Positions 11,923 through 24,662 of a stretch of 64,000 nt of DNA are shown piece by piece. Location: the NCBI RefSeq assembly GCF_008831285.2, contig NC_045151.1:10154571-10218570 (forward strand), read 5' to 3'. The number at the start of each line of letters is the position of its first letter. The stretch's first letter is position 1. The notes beneath the pieces are model-generated. The model was not told the origin of the DNA and did no database searches. It saw only the letters and a list, made by a program, of their open reading frames with translations. The DNA comes from Nymphaea colorata. Its lineage: Eukaryota; Streptophyta; Magnoliopsida; Nymphaeales; Nymphaeaceae. The position numbers and the translations under genes are program-made.

Positions 11923-11941
11923 AATCCTAGTGAAGCATAAA
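11923..11941 (+). repeat. Target-site duplication, right copy (LINE)
   Basis: It is identical to 5,709-5,727 and fixes the right edge of the LINE. Confidence 0.92.
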
Positions 11942-13069
11942 GGCCACGGTCTTCATTCACATATTCAAGAAATTTATGAAGTTGGAAAATTTTAAATAAA
12001 TGATATTGGAGTTGATAAAGAGCATGTTTGCACTAAAGGTGCTTTTGAGTCTCAAGATAGTCCGACAAAAGTTGAAATGTGTCCCCCATATCTTTGAATA
12101 ATTTTAGGATCACTTTTTAATCGAGAAACATAGATAGTGGAATTCTGTGAAATGCCCAAAATATATGAAAAAAATAACTCAAAAAATATTACAAGCTAAA
12201 TGAAAAAAACAATAATTTATAATATTTTATCAAGTAGAAAACAAATAGTAATCATTAAACAATAACAGACACATATAATAATAAAAAATAGTTCACTAAT
12301 AAATGATTTTTGCAAAAAATTGCATGGCCCCTACCGACCCCCTTGGCTCTTCTTTGTATGATACTTGGATTTGTCCAGCTTCAACAATCAAATTTATAGA
12401 AAAAATATATGTGAGCAGGAAAGATATTGGAAAATAACATTTCAAGCAACATTATACGCATAAGTAAAAAAACTCAAGTTTCGACGTATAAAAAACAAGA
12501 ATGGAAATTTTTGGTTTCCATGTCGTTGCAGACATTTTCAATGTATCTATCATGACAAGAATGACAATTGTAGGTTTCAATATTGTTGTTTACATCAAAG
12601 GCAACTTATCATTTACCCCTACTAGTTGTACATTCCAAATTTCGAGTATTCGTATCTACGTTTTCCTTATATGTGCTTGTGCTTTATGTGAGAGAATAGA
12701 ATTGGCTAAAGGACCCCTCACATCCAAAATTGTTTAAACACTAAGATGACATAGACTAATGATTCAAATTTGGAAGCTATATGCATAACTAAAAGGCTTG
12801 TCTCACAATGGATTTATTATCAGTAATGAAATTATAACTTATGCTTGTGCTTTAGTTGAGGTAATAGGGTTCACAAAAGGACCCCTCACATTGTACATTG
12901 TTTAAAAACTAATATATCTTAGAATTATACAATGGGCGACATAGTTTTGGCACTAGTGCAGCAAATGATTCAAATTTGGAAGCCATATGCATGAGTAAAA
13001 AAAAAAAGCTTGTGTCACAATGCATTTGATGACATTAATGAAAATTTTAGATTTTAATATTAATATTCT
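11942..13069. repeat. Module C, copy C2, with internal tandem duplication
   Basis: The block resumes the end of hairpin B2 and then matches other C modules. Within it, a segment with GCTTGTGCTTTA, CCCCTCACAT and ATTCAAATTTGGAAGC occurs twice (about 12,670-12,830 and 12,840-13,035), a local tandem duplication of about 170 bp. No gene is seen. Confidence 0.6.
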
Positions 13070-13125
13070 ATTTATATATATATATATATATATAGTGTGT
13101 GTGTGTGTATGTGTGTGAGTGAGGG
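13070..13125. repeat. (AT)n(GT)n microsatellite
   Basis: Alternating TA is followed by a TG-rich run and a GA-rich tail, at the end of module C as in other copies. Confidence 0.9.
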
Positions 13126-14440
13126 AGAGAGAGAAAAAAAAATTGGTAGGTGCTAAACCAGTAGATACTCTAAGGAATCATTTTGGCCACTTATTTTTCC
13201 AAAATGAATGGTTGAGAAAAAAATTGAGCAAAAAAGGAGTTTCTAACTAATGTTTTAATTACTAAAATACCATTCTCAGTTTTTTCTGAGTGGTCCATCT
13301 TGGAAAGATAACCGCTTGAGGGGGGTGCATGTTTCAAGTGGACCAACCAGTTTGGGGTGCATCTCTTTGAAGAAAGTGGAGGCCACCTGGACAGTTATAG
13401 CAAGACTGGAACCAAAAATCTCAAAATCATTATTCTTTAATACATTCAAAAAAAATTAAAAGTGATCTACATTTTCATTAAAATTGAAACTATAGTTTGG
13501 CGCCGTTATAAAATACCCAACTCCACCCTTGATCCCAACTATTAAATTGATACATTAACAACCAAATGAATGACTCTGATGCCATTGAAAAGCCTTTAGG
13601 CCACATTTGGTTGCATTGGTGGTCGAAGGTGATTTCAGATCCTTGGATCTTAGATCCGATCTTTTAGGATTTGGGGCTTCTCAAATAGCCCGTGTCACGC
13701 AAACAATGCCTCTCTTTGCCGGTCAGCAAACCAACAACCAGATGCCTCTCTCACAATGGTAGGAGGGATCCCATCTGAGATTCTCATCTGGATCAGTCTC
13801 GCCACCCCTCCTTCAGGCATGAAATCTGCTGATTTTGATATTCTTGTGGATTTGAAATCTGAATATCTTAGATCTGTCATTTGTTAGAACTTTGAATTTT
13901 AGGGTAGATCCAACACCTGGATCTCATATTTGAGGCAGCCATTTGGGATTAGAAATCCAAGTCGCGTAGGGTTTACTATTTAGATAAGAAGTGGATTTTA
14001 TAGCAATTCAGCAGTAGTAAAGATCTCAAAGCTATGCTTCTTTCTCGAGCGAATATTTTTTTCTCAAACCAATTACAGGTCTCAATTGGGTCATATCTTA
14101 CCAGGTGGAACATGAGTATGAGGTTTTACATATTAGGTGAGGATCTCATTTATGTGGTTCGCAAACACAATCTAGGTGGTACCTCTAAGTTAAGCGGACT
14201 GATCTAGAATGAAGAGTACATGAACTTACAAGAAACAAAACAAATTTCATTGATCACTATCAAAATAATTAGAATATATTCTTGAAAAAAACACAAGAAC
14301 AGAGTGTTAAAAAGTTCAGTCAAATTTCTACATTTGAAACTAGAATCCAAATCTAATTCCGTGCCAAATTTCTTAGTACTCTTACATATATATTGAATTC
14401 GAATTGTATATGTAGGCAAAACTAATTCCATGTAAAACGT
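13126..14440. other. Spacer, no recognisable gene
   Basis: I see no module copy and no convincing coding frame. Around 13,600-13,990 the text is less AT-rich and holds reiterated GATCT/AGATCC motifs that may be a decayed small element, but I cannot show inverted ends. Confidence 0.5.
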
Positions 14441-15240
14441 TCAAGTCACTAAAAAATTGTCAGTTCGCAGACTCACAGTCGATCGGCTGCACGGATTTAA
14501 AGAATTCATAAAAATAAATTTACCAATTCTTTTAATAACATTTTTCTTCCTGTTCATTAGAAAAATAACTCTTACAATTTTTTTACATACTTGTATACAC
14601 ATTAACTGTATATTGTTATAAAATTAATTTGGCGAGATAAAACACTTATATTTTTAATCACATCAAAGACTCTAAGCCTGTTTAGTACCTTTGAAGCTTT
14701 TATTTTTTTTTACTGCCACGTAAAATTTAAGAAATCAAACCAATATATAGAATATTTTGGAATTTATATATATAAATGATCATCTGACATTTAATTAATT
14801 GTGTTACATGGTTAACAAGGTGTTACTTATAAAATACTTTTTTCAAAAAGGTGAAAAATGTATCATTTATATTTTTTCAAAAATATTATGTCATAATTTG
14901 TTAAGTACTAGAATAATATATAATTTGATTTTATGCCGAAGAAAAAAATTAAATAAGTCACTTCTCATAGTCCTCATGCTCAAACAATATATACTGCGGT
15001 TACATGTATCATGGCTCCATCTAAACTTGTTTTACAAAGAGAAGTTAGGATTTCTGTTAAAACAAGAAGCATCATGAGGATTAAAGAACTAAAAAGATGA
15101 GTGAAATTAGCTGAAAATTTTTTATATGGTTGGGCAATTTTCATAACCTATTGCAATGGTGTATTTTTTATAGAGATGTCAATACATTCCATGTAATTCA
15201 GAGATCTTATTAAAATGTACTAAACAAGAGGAAAAAAATA
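14440..15240. repeat. Modules J1 and D2 (short form)
   Basis: J1 (about 14,440-14,770) matches 25,086-25,446 and 38,021-38,175, sharing TTCATTAGA and TTTTTTACA landmarks. After a short AT tract, D2 has the short module D form with ACAAGAAGCATCA. No gene is supported; the frame at 14,799-15,077 is not conserved in other copies. Confidence 0.55.
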
Positions 15241-16060
15241 TATCTGATTAAGGATCATATGCAATATTCTCGAAACATGTATTTTGAGGACTATGTGCGT
15301 TTTAAAGAACATATTTGATGATCACACATTTCCCATGATATTACCCTACGATAGTCATTCGTACACTCCCTTTCTAGAGACATCATGAACTTATTCTAAA
15401 CCTGAATAAAGAAAATCTACCAAGTTCACCTTTCATATGGGTATCCATAATTTTCAGTCATTTGACCTTGATGGGACCTTGACTCCCCATCCATCACGCT
15501 ATAAATCATTCAAAACCAATTTTTAAGTGAGGTAGATTGACCATAATAGAAAAGAATGTTTAAATGTCCAAAAAGACCAAAAAGCCCCTTAACACAGTTT
15601 TGCTTTAAAAACAAAGAGCAATGATAAATTTAGTGTAAAAAGAATCCCCTAAATGGGTGTTTGGCAACATTAATACTAATTTAGGATTTCATGAATCTAT
15701 TTTAAAGACTACCATATTGTTGAAACAATAAAATGTTGCGCTTCATGAATCCATCCTAATTTTCAGATATATTCATGGAACTCCTATTAATCTTCATGTT
15801 GCTAAACACCCTATGTCAAAAAGAGAAAATATAGGGAAAATTTTCTTATCAAGGCCCAACAATATTATGTGGCATGCATTTGCCCTAGAGCACAATATGG
15901 TACACCAATCCAAATCCAATCTGGCTTATTACTGAACCATTTTTCATTACTGAAATAACTGAAAGAAAACGGTTTTGTTGTATCTAGGGAAGCCATGTAC
16001 ACCTTCCCCATATATTTCATCTTATTTTATTTTAGCAAATATATACTTCCATTTCGAAAT
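15241..16060. repeat. Module G, copy G1 (no gene)
   Basis: This is a diverged copy of blocks at about 20,680, 27,420, 28,850, 33,381 and 50,900. Landmarks are GACCTTGATGGGACCTTGAC and AAAAAGCCCCTTAACACA. It contains a MITE-like element at 15,655-15,811. Confidence 0.6.
15655..15811. mobile_element. MITE G, copy 1
   Basis: The element starts with GGGTGTTTGGCAACAT and ends with ATGTTGCTAAACACCC, a near-perfect 16-bp terminal inverted repeat about 157 bp apart. Terminal sequence of this type is common in plant Tourist-like or hAT-like MITEs. It has no coding capacity. Target duplications are not clear. Confidence 0.65.
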
Positions 16061-17036
16061 ATAGGTTGCAAATTCCAATTATGTGCCTTCAAATTTCATT
16101 TTGAACAAATCACATCTACAACGGCGATCTCAAAGGTCAGCTCTCTCAAATCTAATGACTAGTGCACCACTATGCTTGTTTCTTTGAACACAAACCTTGG
16201 TGTTCATAATCTCTCCATCCGCAACCATCTGCATACCCGTTCTAAAGGATGTTATCGCAATAAACAAGACGGGGACTGGAAAGCAGCAAGTTTCCATTCC
16301 AAACAACTCTTTGTACTACAAAAAATGGTCCCCTAGATTCCATCATGCCGCAGCTCAAAACAGTGTGTCATCAATGCTCATAAAGACAAATATTCATCAA
16401 GATATATAAACAAGCAGCTGAAATTTCAGATCAGAAGAAAATATGATGTAAAACTACACCACTGTTGTTCATTACGACATTGGTCTGTCAAGAAACAAAC
16501 CATTTCTAATTTTTTAAATTTTAGAATCAAATATAATGGAGGCCTTATTATTGGAATCTGCAGGCCACTTTCTCAACTCGGGTTCTCAACCTTGGTAGCC
16601 ATGCTTATTAAAACACCACCAACTAGTGACTGCTAGCTTTCCGTGCAGTTCATCCACTCATCTCTGGTCAACTGCAGGCAAATGAGATGCTCACATCAAT
16701 ACCCATCTTTTTCTTCTCTTGGGAGAGGGAGGTACAATGGGATCCATGATGATCGGGTCGGGTTCTTGAGAGTGGACATCATTGAGAACCACGTGGGAGC
16801 CCACGCACCGCATCATCCCCTCTTGGCATAATCCATTTATCCCCTTTACTTTTCAGAATTTTCATCAGAGCATCCGAATTTTGGATATATTCCTATAAAT
16901 AAACCTCCATTTTTCTCTTAAGCTTTTGTATATCCACTCGCATGGAGGAAATTAAAAAAGACAACATAAATCATCACCAATTCTGTTAATTGTGATTGTC
17001 TTATAATGATAGGTTTCTGATTTTAAGCCATCCAAT

Positions 17037-17037
<1 letters not shown>
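16061..17037. repeat. Modules H1 and F2, with TATA-like box
   Basis: H1 (about 16,061-16,640) shares TTGGTGTTCATAATCTC and GATGTTATCGCAAT with about 29,820-29,960. F2 follows, sharing AGAGTGGACATCATTGAG and the TATA-like CCTATAAATAAACC near 16,903. A CACGTGGGAGCCCACGCACC segment near 16,790 contains a CACGTG palindrome. No gene is seen. Confidence 0.55.
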
Positions 17038-17080
<43 letters not shown>

Positions 17081-17081
17081 G
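17038..17081. repeat. (CT)n(AT)n microsatellite before B3
   Basis: A CT run passes into a TA run at the standard pre-hairpin position. Confidence 0.95.
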
Positions 17082-17155
17082 ATTTTTCTTCTCAAAAAGT
17101 TGATTTAGTAGAAAGCAAAGATAGAGACAGACATGATAAGGTTATATGCGAAATA

Positions 17156-17602
17156 AATGAGGTATAACAATGCTTTTGTGCTTCACTTGGTTCGGAGTTT
17201 TGGAAGACTTGATAAGACCATGGTGGCTCTTTGTCAATCCATTGGGAAGCTGAAAATGGGAAAGGAAGCACGAATTCGGAAGGCATGTATAATTCTATTT
17301 TAATTTCAAGCAAAAGTACTGATTTCTTCTTCACTACTACAGGAAATAGTTCCATGGTTCTAATAGCAATGAAACCATGTCATTCAGCTACGTGATACCA
17401 ATTACAATCTGTACTTTTGCTTACAAAAAAACGCATACACTATTTTCCATTTTTAGCTTGTCAATGGACTGAGGAAGACCCACCAGTGTGTTATTGCTAA
17501 TGTTCTTACATTGTTTCTACTTGTCTCATGGAGGCTGGGTAATCTTGACTAACTGTCTTCTCGAAGGCCAAACCAAATGAGGAACAAAGGGCTCGTACCT
17601 CA
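17156..17602. repeat. Module B hairpin, copy B3, left arm shortened
   Basis: The right arm is complete. The left arm has lost about 60 bp between the GGAAGAC and ATGGTGGCTCTTTGTC landmarks, so its hairpin would be imperfect. Confidence 0.75.
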
Positions 17603-18375
17603 TTCACATATTCAAGAACTTTATGAAGTTGAAATTTTAAAGTAAATGGTTTTGAAGTTGATAAAGAGCATGGTTTTACTAAACGTGTTTTCGAGACTCG
17701 AGAAACTCCCTACTACCGTACATTCGAAAAACCGTGATTAAAACTTGAGATCACCTTTATCTAACCCTTAGCAGCTCTTTATGATACTTGGATTTGTCCT
17801 TCAAAAATCAAATTTATAGAAAGAATATATGTATGTAGGAAAGATAATGTAATATAAAATTTTGGGCAACATTGTACACATAAGTAAAAAAAAAAACTCA
17901 GGTTTCAATGTGTCAACAATATATGCATACGTAAAAAAAAAAAACTCAGGTTTCTATGTATCAGCATTATATGCATAAGTAAAAAAACTCTCAAGTTTCA
18001 ATGTATCGAAAATGGGAATGGCAATTTTAGGTTTCAATATTGTTGTTTACATTTTCAATGTATCTATCATGACAAGAATGACTTAGGTTTCAATATTATT
18101 GTTGACATCAGAGGCCACTTATCATTTGCCACTGCCAATTGTGCTTTAATTGAGATAATAGTGTTGGCAAAAATACCCCTCACACCAAACATTGATTAAA
18201 AACTATATGTCATAGAATTATACATTGGGTGACATAGTTCTAGCACTAGTGTAGACAACTATTCAATTTTGGAAGCTATATGCACAAGTAAAAAAGCTTG
18301 TGTCACAACATATTTGATATCAAACATAGAAACTTTAGATTTTAGAATTAATATTTGTGGCAATGAATGCTAAAA
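17603..18375. repeat. Module C, copy C3, with local reiteration
   Basis: It matches other C modules. The segment of form GCATAAGTAAAAAAACTCAGGTTTC is reiterated three times between about 17,875 and 18,005, a small local expansion. No gene is seen. Confidence 0.6.
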
Positions 18376-19804
18376 ATATATATAAATATATATTACGTGA
18401 TTTGATCATGGGACATTGAATTAATTTTGTTACATCTTTAGTGAGGTGTTACTTATAAAATAATTTTTTCAAAAAGGTGAACAATTTATGATTTATATTT
18501 TCAAGAAAAAATTATGTCATACCTTGTGAAGTACTAGAATGATTATCATTATTCATATTATTTATGCCAAAGATGAAAAAAACTAATGTCGAACCTTGTG
18601 AACTACAAACTAATTGACCAATCAGCCAATAAATCTGTTCGGTAGTCCTCATATTCAATCAATATATATTGTAGTTAAATGTATCATGGCTCCATCCATG
18701 CTCCCTTCAAGAAGAAAAGTTAGGATTTCAGTTAATGCAAGAAAGAAGCTATTGAATTTCTTGAATATACATCATATGCATTACATTTTCAATTACTTAA
18801 ATCCATTTTTTGGGTGCTCCTTGTAATCACACTTGAACCCAGATTCAAATCATGTATTTCTAAAATTGGATCAGTATTGAGATTGAGATTCAATCATGAA
18901 ACTTAATATCAAATTCCATAATAGTGAGATATGAATTACTTCACTGAATTGATCTACTAAATAGTTTCAAAGTTCAATCAGGAATAGGTTACAAACTATC
19001 TGTTGGACAAGAATGATGGGTCGTTAGAACTCTGTTTTACGTGAGGCCATATTGCTTTTGGGAACCATGTTAGCACTTTTGTTTTATTGCAGAACGACTG
19101 ATGAATTTAAAATGAGAGCCAAACTATCTCAAAAATTTCGATGTGTTCAGTTATTTGCATAGCCTATCTCCACGATTCATTCTCTGTAAGGATGTCAATG
19201 TATGTCCCATTTGGATTGGATAATGCCGTCAAAGCTTCTGAGAAAATCAGATATGAAAAAAATTAATATAGGAAAAGGAAACTGACACAACTTCTGATTT
19301 AAGAATTGACATCAAGTCTGGTTCAAAATTGGATTCAGATAAACATAAATATGTAAAGGGAGATTCAGATTAGATTTATTTTTAAGCGAATATCCTATGA
19401 CTAGTACCCTTAGATTTTAAAAATCATGTTTGTGGGAGTTGTTGCATCAATCATATGTTATCTCACTATTGTGTAAATCCTCTTTGGAGATGATGTATTG
19501 CAAATATTATCTAATTGGCATGTATAGAGATACCATAAATGTTGTCTTCGCATTTTGACAGGGATAAGACAAGAACCACAATTGAGCTACCTGTTTTGTG
19601 AAGTGATGTTTTATGCAATATTCTGTGTGCCCCCATTCCAACATGCCAAAAGAAAAAAAATTGTGGTAACTGATGAAATTTTAAACCAGAAAGTCCACTT
19701 TCAATGAATATTCACTTCTGTAAAAGATGATCCATGATTTATTTAGCCTTCAGTGGAGCATTCAGTTAGAAAAAATGAGGTTTCCATCAAGTTGTTTTTT
19801 AAGA

Positions 19805-19807
<3 letters not shown>
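18376..19807. repeat. Module D, long form, copy D3
   Basis: It is colinear with D1 from the GATTTGATCATGGGACATT start through GTTAGAACTCTGTTTTACGT near 19,023 to the pre-E microsatellite. No gene is conserved between the copies. Confidence 0.65.
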
Positions 19808-19840
<33 letters not shown>

Positions 19841-19858
19841 AGAGAGGCAGAGAGAGAA
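19808..19858. repeat. (GT)n microsatellite with GA tail before E2
   Basis: A TG run is followed by a GA-rich tail. The copies before E1 and E3 have AT instead of GT. Confidence 0.95.
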
Positions 19859-19860
19859 GT

Positions 19861-20370
19861 TGAACCATGACTGGTATTTATTTGTCAAAATGACAGTTGA
19901 TCTGAGCCATCCAATCTTTCGGCTCTGATGCTAGCTTTTTTTCATTAATTTTTTTTTTAACATTTTCTCTCAACTGATGCCTCCTTCCCTCTTCCTCCCA
20001 CCCAGCTCTGTTAAGTGGCATACCTGGTTTAACACAGCTGGGGGGGAGGGGCCGCCAAGACTACACCAATTCTTGGGCTGCCGGTGGTGGCAGCGGAGAT
20101 GGGTGCAATAATCCACCCATCTTTTGTCAACACAAAAGAGGATCTCTGGTGGATTTGGGGAGGAGAGTGAGGCCGCTGCCAGCACTTGTGGATGAGGGAT
20201 GGAGGAAGGGATTGAGAAAATCATGAAAGGAGGAAGGCATCAGGGAGAGAGAAGATGTTAAAAATTACCAAAAAAAACAAAGAAGCCAACATCTGAGGCT
20301 TCCGACCTAAAGATCAGATGGCTCAAATCAACTATCACTTTTGACATACTAATACTAGAATCATGGTTCA
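19861..20370. mobile_element. Element E2, DNA element with about 130-bp inverted ends
   Basis: The first about 125 bp (TGAACCATGACTGG, CAAAATGACAGTTGATCTGA, AGCCATCC) recur as reverse complement at about 20,240-20,370 (AGATCAGATGGCTCAAATCA, AATCATGGTTCA). About 250 bp of moderately GC-rich unique DNA lies between. Long inverted ends without a transposase suggest a non-autonomous Mutator-like or foldback element. It sits between dinucleotide runs, which hides any target duplication. The frame at 19,970-20,224 on the minus strand is not conserved in E1 or E3. Confidence 0.7.
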
Positions 20371-21170
20371 TTATATATATATATATATCATGTCTCTTTA
20401 TTTATGACATTCCAAAGAGTGTCTTTGTTACCATATGCCCTCTTTAAGGCTTATTTATTTTCCTACCAAGAAACCAGCATTGCATGTTTTGCATGTGCCC
20501 TTTTTAGAAAATGTAAACATGGTTTAGAGCTGGCAAATTAAGGTTGTAGTATGTCAATCATAGAATGCCAAAAAAAGGCATGTATCTTCTTATCATTATG
20601 TGATTCGGAACCATTAAATACTTAAGTAATGTTAGATAAGAAGAAAATTATGTTTTATAATACATAGCCACAACTTTGTCTTAATATCACCCTACCATAG
20701 CCATTCCTACACACCCTTTTTGGCGACCCCATGACCTTATTCTATTCTAGCACTGGATAATTTTCAGTCATACATTGACTTTGATGGGACCTTGACTCCC
20801 CACCGATCATGCTACACCCCATTCAAAAACAAAGTTTTAAGCAAAATATATTGAACACAATAGAAAGAGAATGTTTGGATGTCCAAAATGACCAAACAGC
20901 TCCCTAACACACTTTCACCTTTAGTTCAAAATGCAATGGTAAAATTATTGTAAAAAAGATCACCATAAATGGTGTTTAGTATCATAAAATTAGTTTAGTA
21001 TTCCATGAACCTATTTCAATGGTTATGTTAGTTTGATGAATCACTAAAGGTAGTGTTTCATGAATCTATCCTAAAACTTAATACAACTTGATAACACTCA
21101 TGTTCCAATTGCAAAACAACTCTTCAAAAAAATTTAAAAAAAGAGATAACATATAAAGCTTGTTTGTCTT
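20371..21170. repeat. Post-E spacer and module G2
   Basis: After a short AT run, the text GACATTCCAAA and GCCCTCTTTAAGGCTTATTT is shared with 32,300-32,620. Module G text follows, with a degenerate MITE G copy at about 20,972-21,125. No gene is seen. Confidence 0.6.
20972..21125. mobile_element. MITE G, copy 2, degenerate
   Basis: GGTGTTTAGTATCAT at the left pairs weakly with ATGTTCCAATTGCAAAACAA at the right. The family is recognised mainly by the shared interior. Confidence 0.45.
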
Positions 21171-21682
21171 GTTGTCCATTGGCTGGGTACTCCAGGGAAT
21201 GGGTATGTCTTAGCGGGTCAAGTAGAACTCATGTTTGGATCTTCCACTCACAAATATTTCTGAAAAACTGGATAAATAAAGTAAAAAATGGGGAAAAAAG
21301 ATTCCAGATATTTTTCCGACGGTGAGTGCTTGTGCCCATACCATGGCTCGGTCTTGAGAGTGGATATTGTTGAGCAGCACACGGGAGCCCATGCAACGCA
21401 TCATCCAATTATCCATTTACTTTTTACAATTTTCATTTGAGCCCCATAACTTTGGATATATTCCTATAAATGAGCTTCCATTTTTCTCCTCAACTTTTGT
21501 ATACCTGCTTGTGTAGAGTGGCAGCTTCATTTTATTCACTCTAGTATAAGGAGGCAAAAAAGAAAAAAAAAACATAATAAATGATTAACAATGCTATTAA
21601 TTGTGATTGTCTTTCAATGACACATGGTGATTTAGTAGAAGGTAAAGGGAGAGACAGACATGATAAAGGTTATACACAAAAT
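21171..21682. repeat. Module F, copy F3, with TATA-like box
   Basis: It shares AGAGTGGATATTGTTGAGCA and GGGAGCCCATGCAACGCATC with F2, and a TATA-like CCTATAAATGAGCT near 21,465. The leader before hairpin B4 lacks the usual microsatellite. Confidence 0.55.
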
Positions 21683-22208
21683 GAATGAGGTATAATATGC
21701 ATGGCTTTTGTGCTTCACTTGTCTTGGACTTCTGGAAGACGGTTAGACAGCTGCACCCAAGACTCCATGAGACAGGCAATTATATACAATGTAACAACAT
21801 TAGCAATAAGCCTCTAGTGTGTCTTTGTCCATCCATTAGGAAGCTGAAAATGGCAAAGGAAGGAAGGTATGTATAATTCTATTGTAATTGTAGGCTAAGT
21901 TACTGATTGTTCCATGGTTCCAATGGTGATGAAACAATGCCTTCCAGCTACGTGATCTCATGTCACGATCAATACTTTTGCTTACAAAAAAAATGCAGAC
22001 AGTAGAATAGAATTATTCTACACGCTTTGTGAATTCTTGCTTCCTTTTCCATTTTCAGCTTCAGAATGGAATGAAAAAGACCAACCAGTGTGTTATTGCT
22101 AATGTTCTTACATTCTGTCTACCTGTCTGATGGAGGCTTGGGTAATCCTCACTAACTGTCTTCCTAAAGTCTAAACCAAGTGAAGCATAAAGGCCATGTA
22201 CCTCATTT
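21683..22208. repeat. Module B hairpin, copy B4 (well preserved)
   Basis: The outer ends pair as AATGAGGTA and TACCTCATT. Inside, GGCTTTTGTGCTTCACTTG, GGAAGACGGTTAG, ACTCCATGAGACAGGCAA and GAAGCTGAAAATGGCAAAGG on the left all meet their reverse complements in reverse order on the right. Arms are about 235 bp by eye with a loop of roughly 50 bp. The same peptide-like string, of type ASLxLDFxKTV, reads from the left arm on + and from the right arm on -, so the arms arose by inverted duplication of one sequence. Confidence 0.85.
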
Positions 22209-22862
22209 AAATTAGGATCACTTTTTAATTTATAATCTCTTATCAAGTAGAGAACGAATTATAATCATTAAACAGCAACAAAAGCACGTAATACTAAAAA
22301 TAATAAATCAACTAATGAAATCTTTTAAAAAAGAACATGGCCCTATTGGGCCCCTTTGGCTCTGCCCCTGCTACCTTACATTTGCTAGCTTTGTATGATA
22401 CTTGGATTTGTCCAGCTTCAACAATCAAATTTATAGAAAAAATACATGCGAGTGGAAATATATTGAAAACTAACGTTTCTGGCAACATTGTACGCATAAG
22501 TAAAAAAACTCAAATTTTGATGTATAAAAAACAAGAATGGCAATTTTAGGTTTCAATATCGTTGAAGAAATTTTCAATGCAACCATGACAAGAATGACAA
22601 TTTTAGGTTTCAATATTATTGTTTACATCGAAGGCCACTCATCATTTACCCCTACCAATTGTACTTTCCAAGTTTCGAGTATTTGTATCTAAGTTTTCCT
22701 AACATGTGCTTGTGCTTTATTTGAGAGAATAGAGTTGAACAAAAACCGCTGACTTCCAACAACATTTAAAAACAAAGATGACATGGACTTTATACAATGG
22801 GTGATATGGTTCTAGCACTGGTGCAGCAAATGATTCAAATTTGGAACTTATATGCATAAGTA
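22209..22862. repeat. Module C, copy C4
   Basis: It matches other C modules, including the hAT-like MITE right end GGCTCTGCCCCTG near 22,357-22,369. No gene is seen. Confidence 0.6.
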
Positions 22863-23735
22863 TATCGGCCCTTGGCAGTAGGTAAATGAGCAGCTCATGT
22901 CAATCTCCATCATCTTCTTTCGTTAGGAGAGGGAGAGAGAGGTATTGGTGTGCCTATTTCACCAGACTTTTTACTATTTCGGTCCTCCCTCTTGTTCCTC
23001 TCAATGGCGCTCATAAGCTTTTAATTTTGTGTGTGGACAACAATCTACTTTCTTTCCATTTCTCCCAAGGAATGGAGTTTCCTGAAAACAATAACAGATA
23101 GCTAGCTTCGGCCCTTATAACGTCGAAATATATGTTATGAATTGGCTGCAACTCAATGCTTCTGTTCCGTTCCGTGGGACCGTGCCCTTCATCCATAGCA
23201 ATATCGCCCTTGCATATTGATTGGGACATGGAAATGGTTCCCTTCACCATTCGTACCATGTGGACAGCTGTATGATTTTTTAAAGAAATGTTCCAATGCA
23301 TGGCTGCTAGCAGACTCTCGAAGATGTTTTTTAATAATGTGATCTCTTAATTTGTTAAAAATAAATTTTGGGGTCCTTTGGATTAAGAAAAGTCTCATGA
23401 TTCATTCTTTACACTTTGGAATGTGGATCATTATGCACTGGCCCTAGCTTGAACTTTTGAGCGATGGTCAGCAAATCTTACGAATGATCTGTGGGCTTAG
23501 ATGATATTCATATGATCAAATAACGTGAAAAAAATGATAAAATTAATATCAAAATTTGAAACAGTACATACAATATTAATTCTGTGTCAAATTCCAGAAA
23601 AGAATAATAGAAGAATTATAATAAAATTGCAGGAATGATAAATTAAGCCTTGGTCTGTGGCGCTATTGAAGAACATGGAGTAATCATGAACACATTTAAC
23701 AAGGATTAGAAAACTAGCTAGAGCGGTCAGCCAGA
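22863..23735. repeat. Module I, copy I1 (no gene)
   Basis: It is colinear with 35,871-36,768; shared landmarks include TCGGCCCTTGGCAG, CTCCCAAGGAATGGAG, and TTTGGAATGTGGATCATTAT. Short frames on the minus strand (23,011-23,301 and 23,189-23,398) have a partial counterpart at 36,207-36,455, but the reading is not preserved along its length. It may be a decayed gene fragment of unknown type. Confidence 0.55.
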
Positions 23736-23833
23736 ATATATATATATACATATATATAATGCTTTTTCTTCTCAAAAAGGTGATTTAGTAGAATGTAAAG
23801 AGAGACAGACATGATAAGGTTATATGCAAAAAA

Positions 23834-24303
23834 AATGAGGTACAACATGGCTTTTGTGCTACACTTGATGTGGACTTTGGGAAGACAGGTAGCCAGCTGC
23901 ACCAAAGAGTCCATGAGATAGGCAATTATACACAATGTAAGAACATTAGCAATCAAACAGTGTTGGGTCTTCCTCAATCCATTGGAAAACTGAAAATGGA
24001 AAAGGAAGCAAGAATTCACTAGGGATGTATAATTCTTTAGTAATTGTAAGCAAAAGTACTGATTGTTCCATGTTTTCAATAGCAATGAAACAGTGCAAAC
24101 AGTGTCTTTCAGTCATCTTCAGTACTTTTCCTTACAAAAAAATGCAGACAGTATAATTAATCTACATGCCTTCTAAATTCTTGATTTCTATTCCATTCTC
24201 AGCTTGTCAATTGACTGAGATTGCTAATGTTCTTACATTGTGTCTACCTATCTCATGGAGGCTTGGGTAATCTTGACTAACTGCCTTCCTGTACCTCATT
24301 CAC
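23834..24303. repeat. Module B hairpin, copy B5
   Basis: Both arms are present (ACTTTGGGAAGACAGGTAG, GAACATTAGCAATCAAACAG on the left; AATGTTCTTACATTGTG, TCTCATGGAGGC on the right). Short deletions occur near the right outer end. Confidence 0.75.
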
Positions 24304-24485
24304 ATTTTCAAGAAAAAGTTCAATCTGATTGAAATGGATATACAATGGACCGTCATTAGTATTAGATACTTATCAGTGCTCAGTTAGTCTGCTTTATTGA
24401 GTAGATCACCATGTAGTTTCCAAATTTTCGCTAACTCATGCAGAACCATTTTTCAGAGGCAGAAAAGAGGCTCACCAGATTTCCT
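24304..24485. repeat. Link between hairpin B5 and module D4
   Basis: This text (GGATATACAATGGACCGTCA, AGAACCATTTTTCAGAGGCA) is repeated between B7 and D8 at about 37,281-37,480. No gene is seen. Confidence 0.6.
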
Positions 24486-24662
<177 letters not shown>

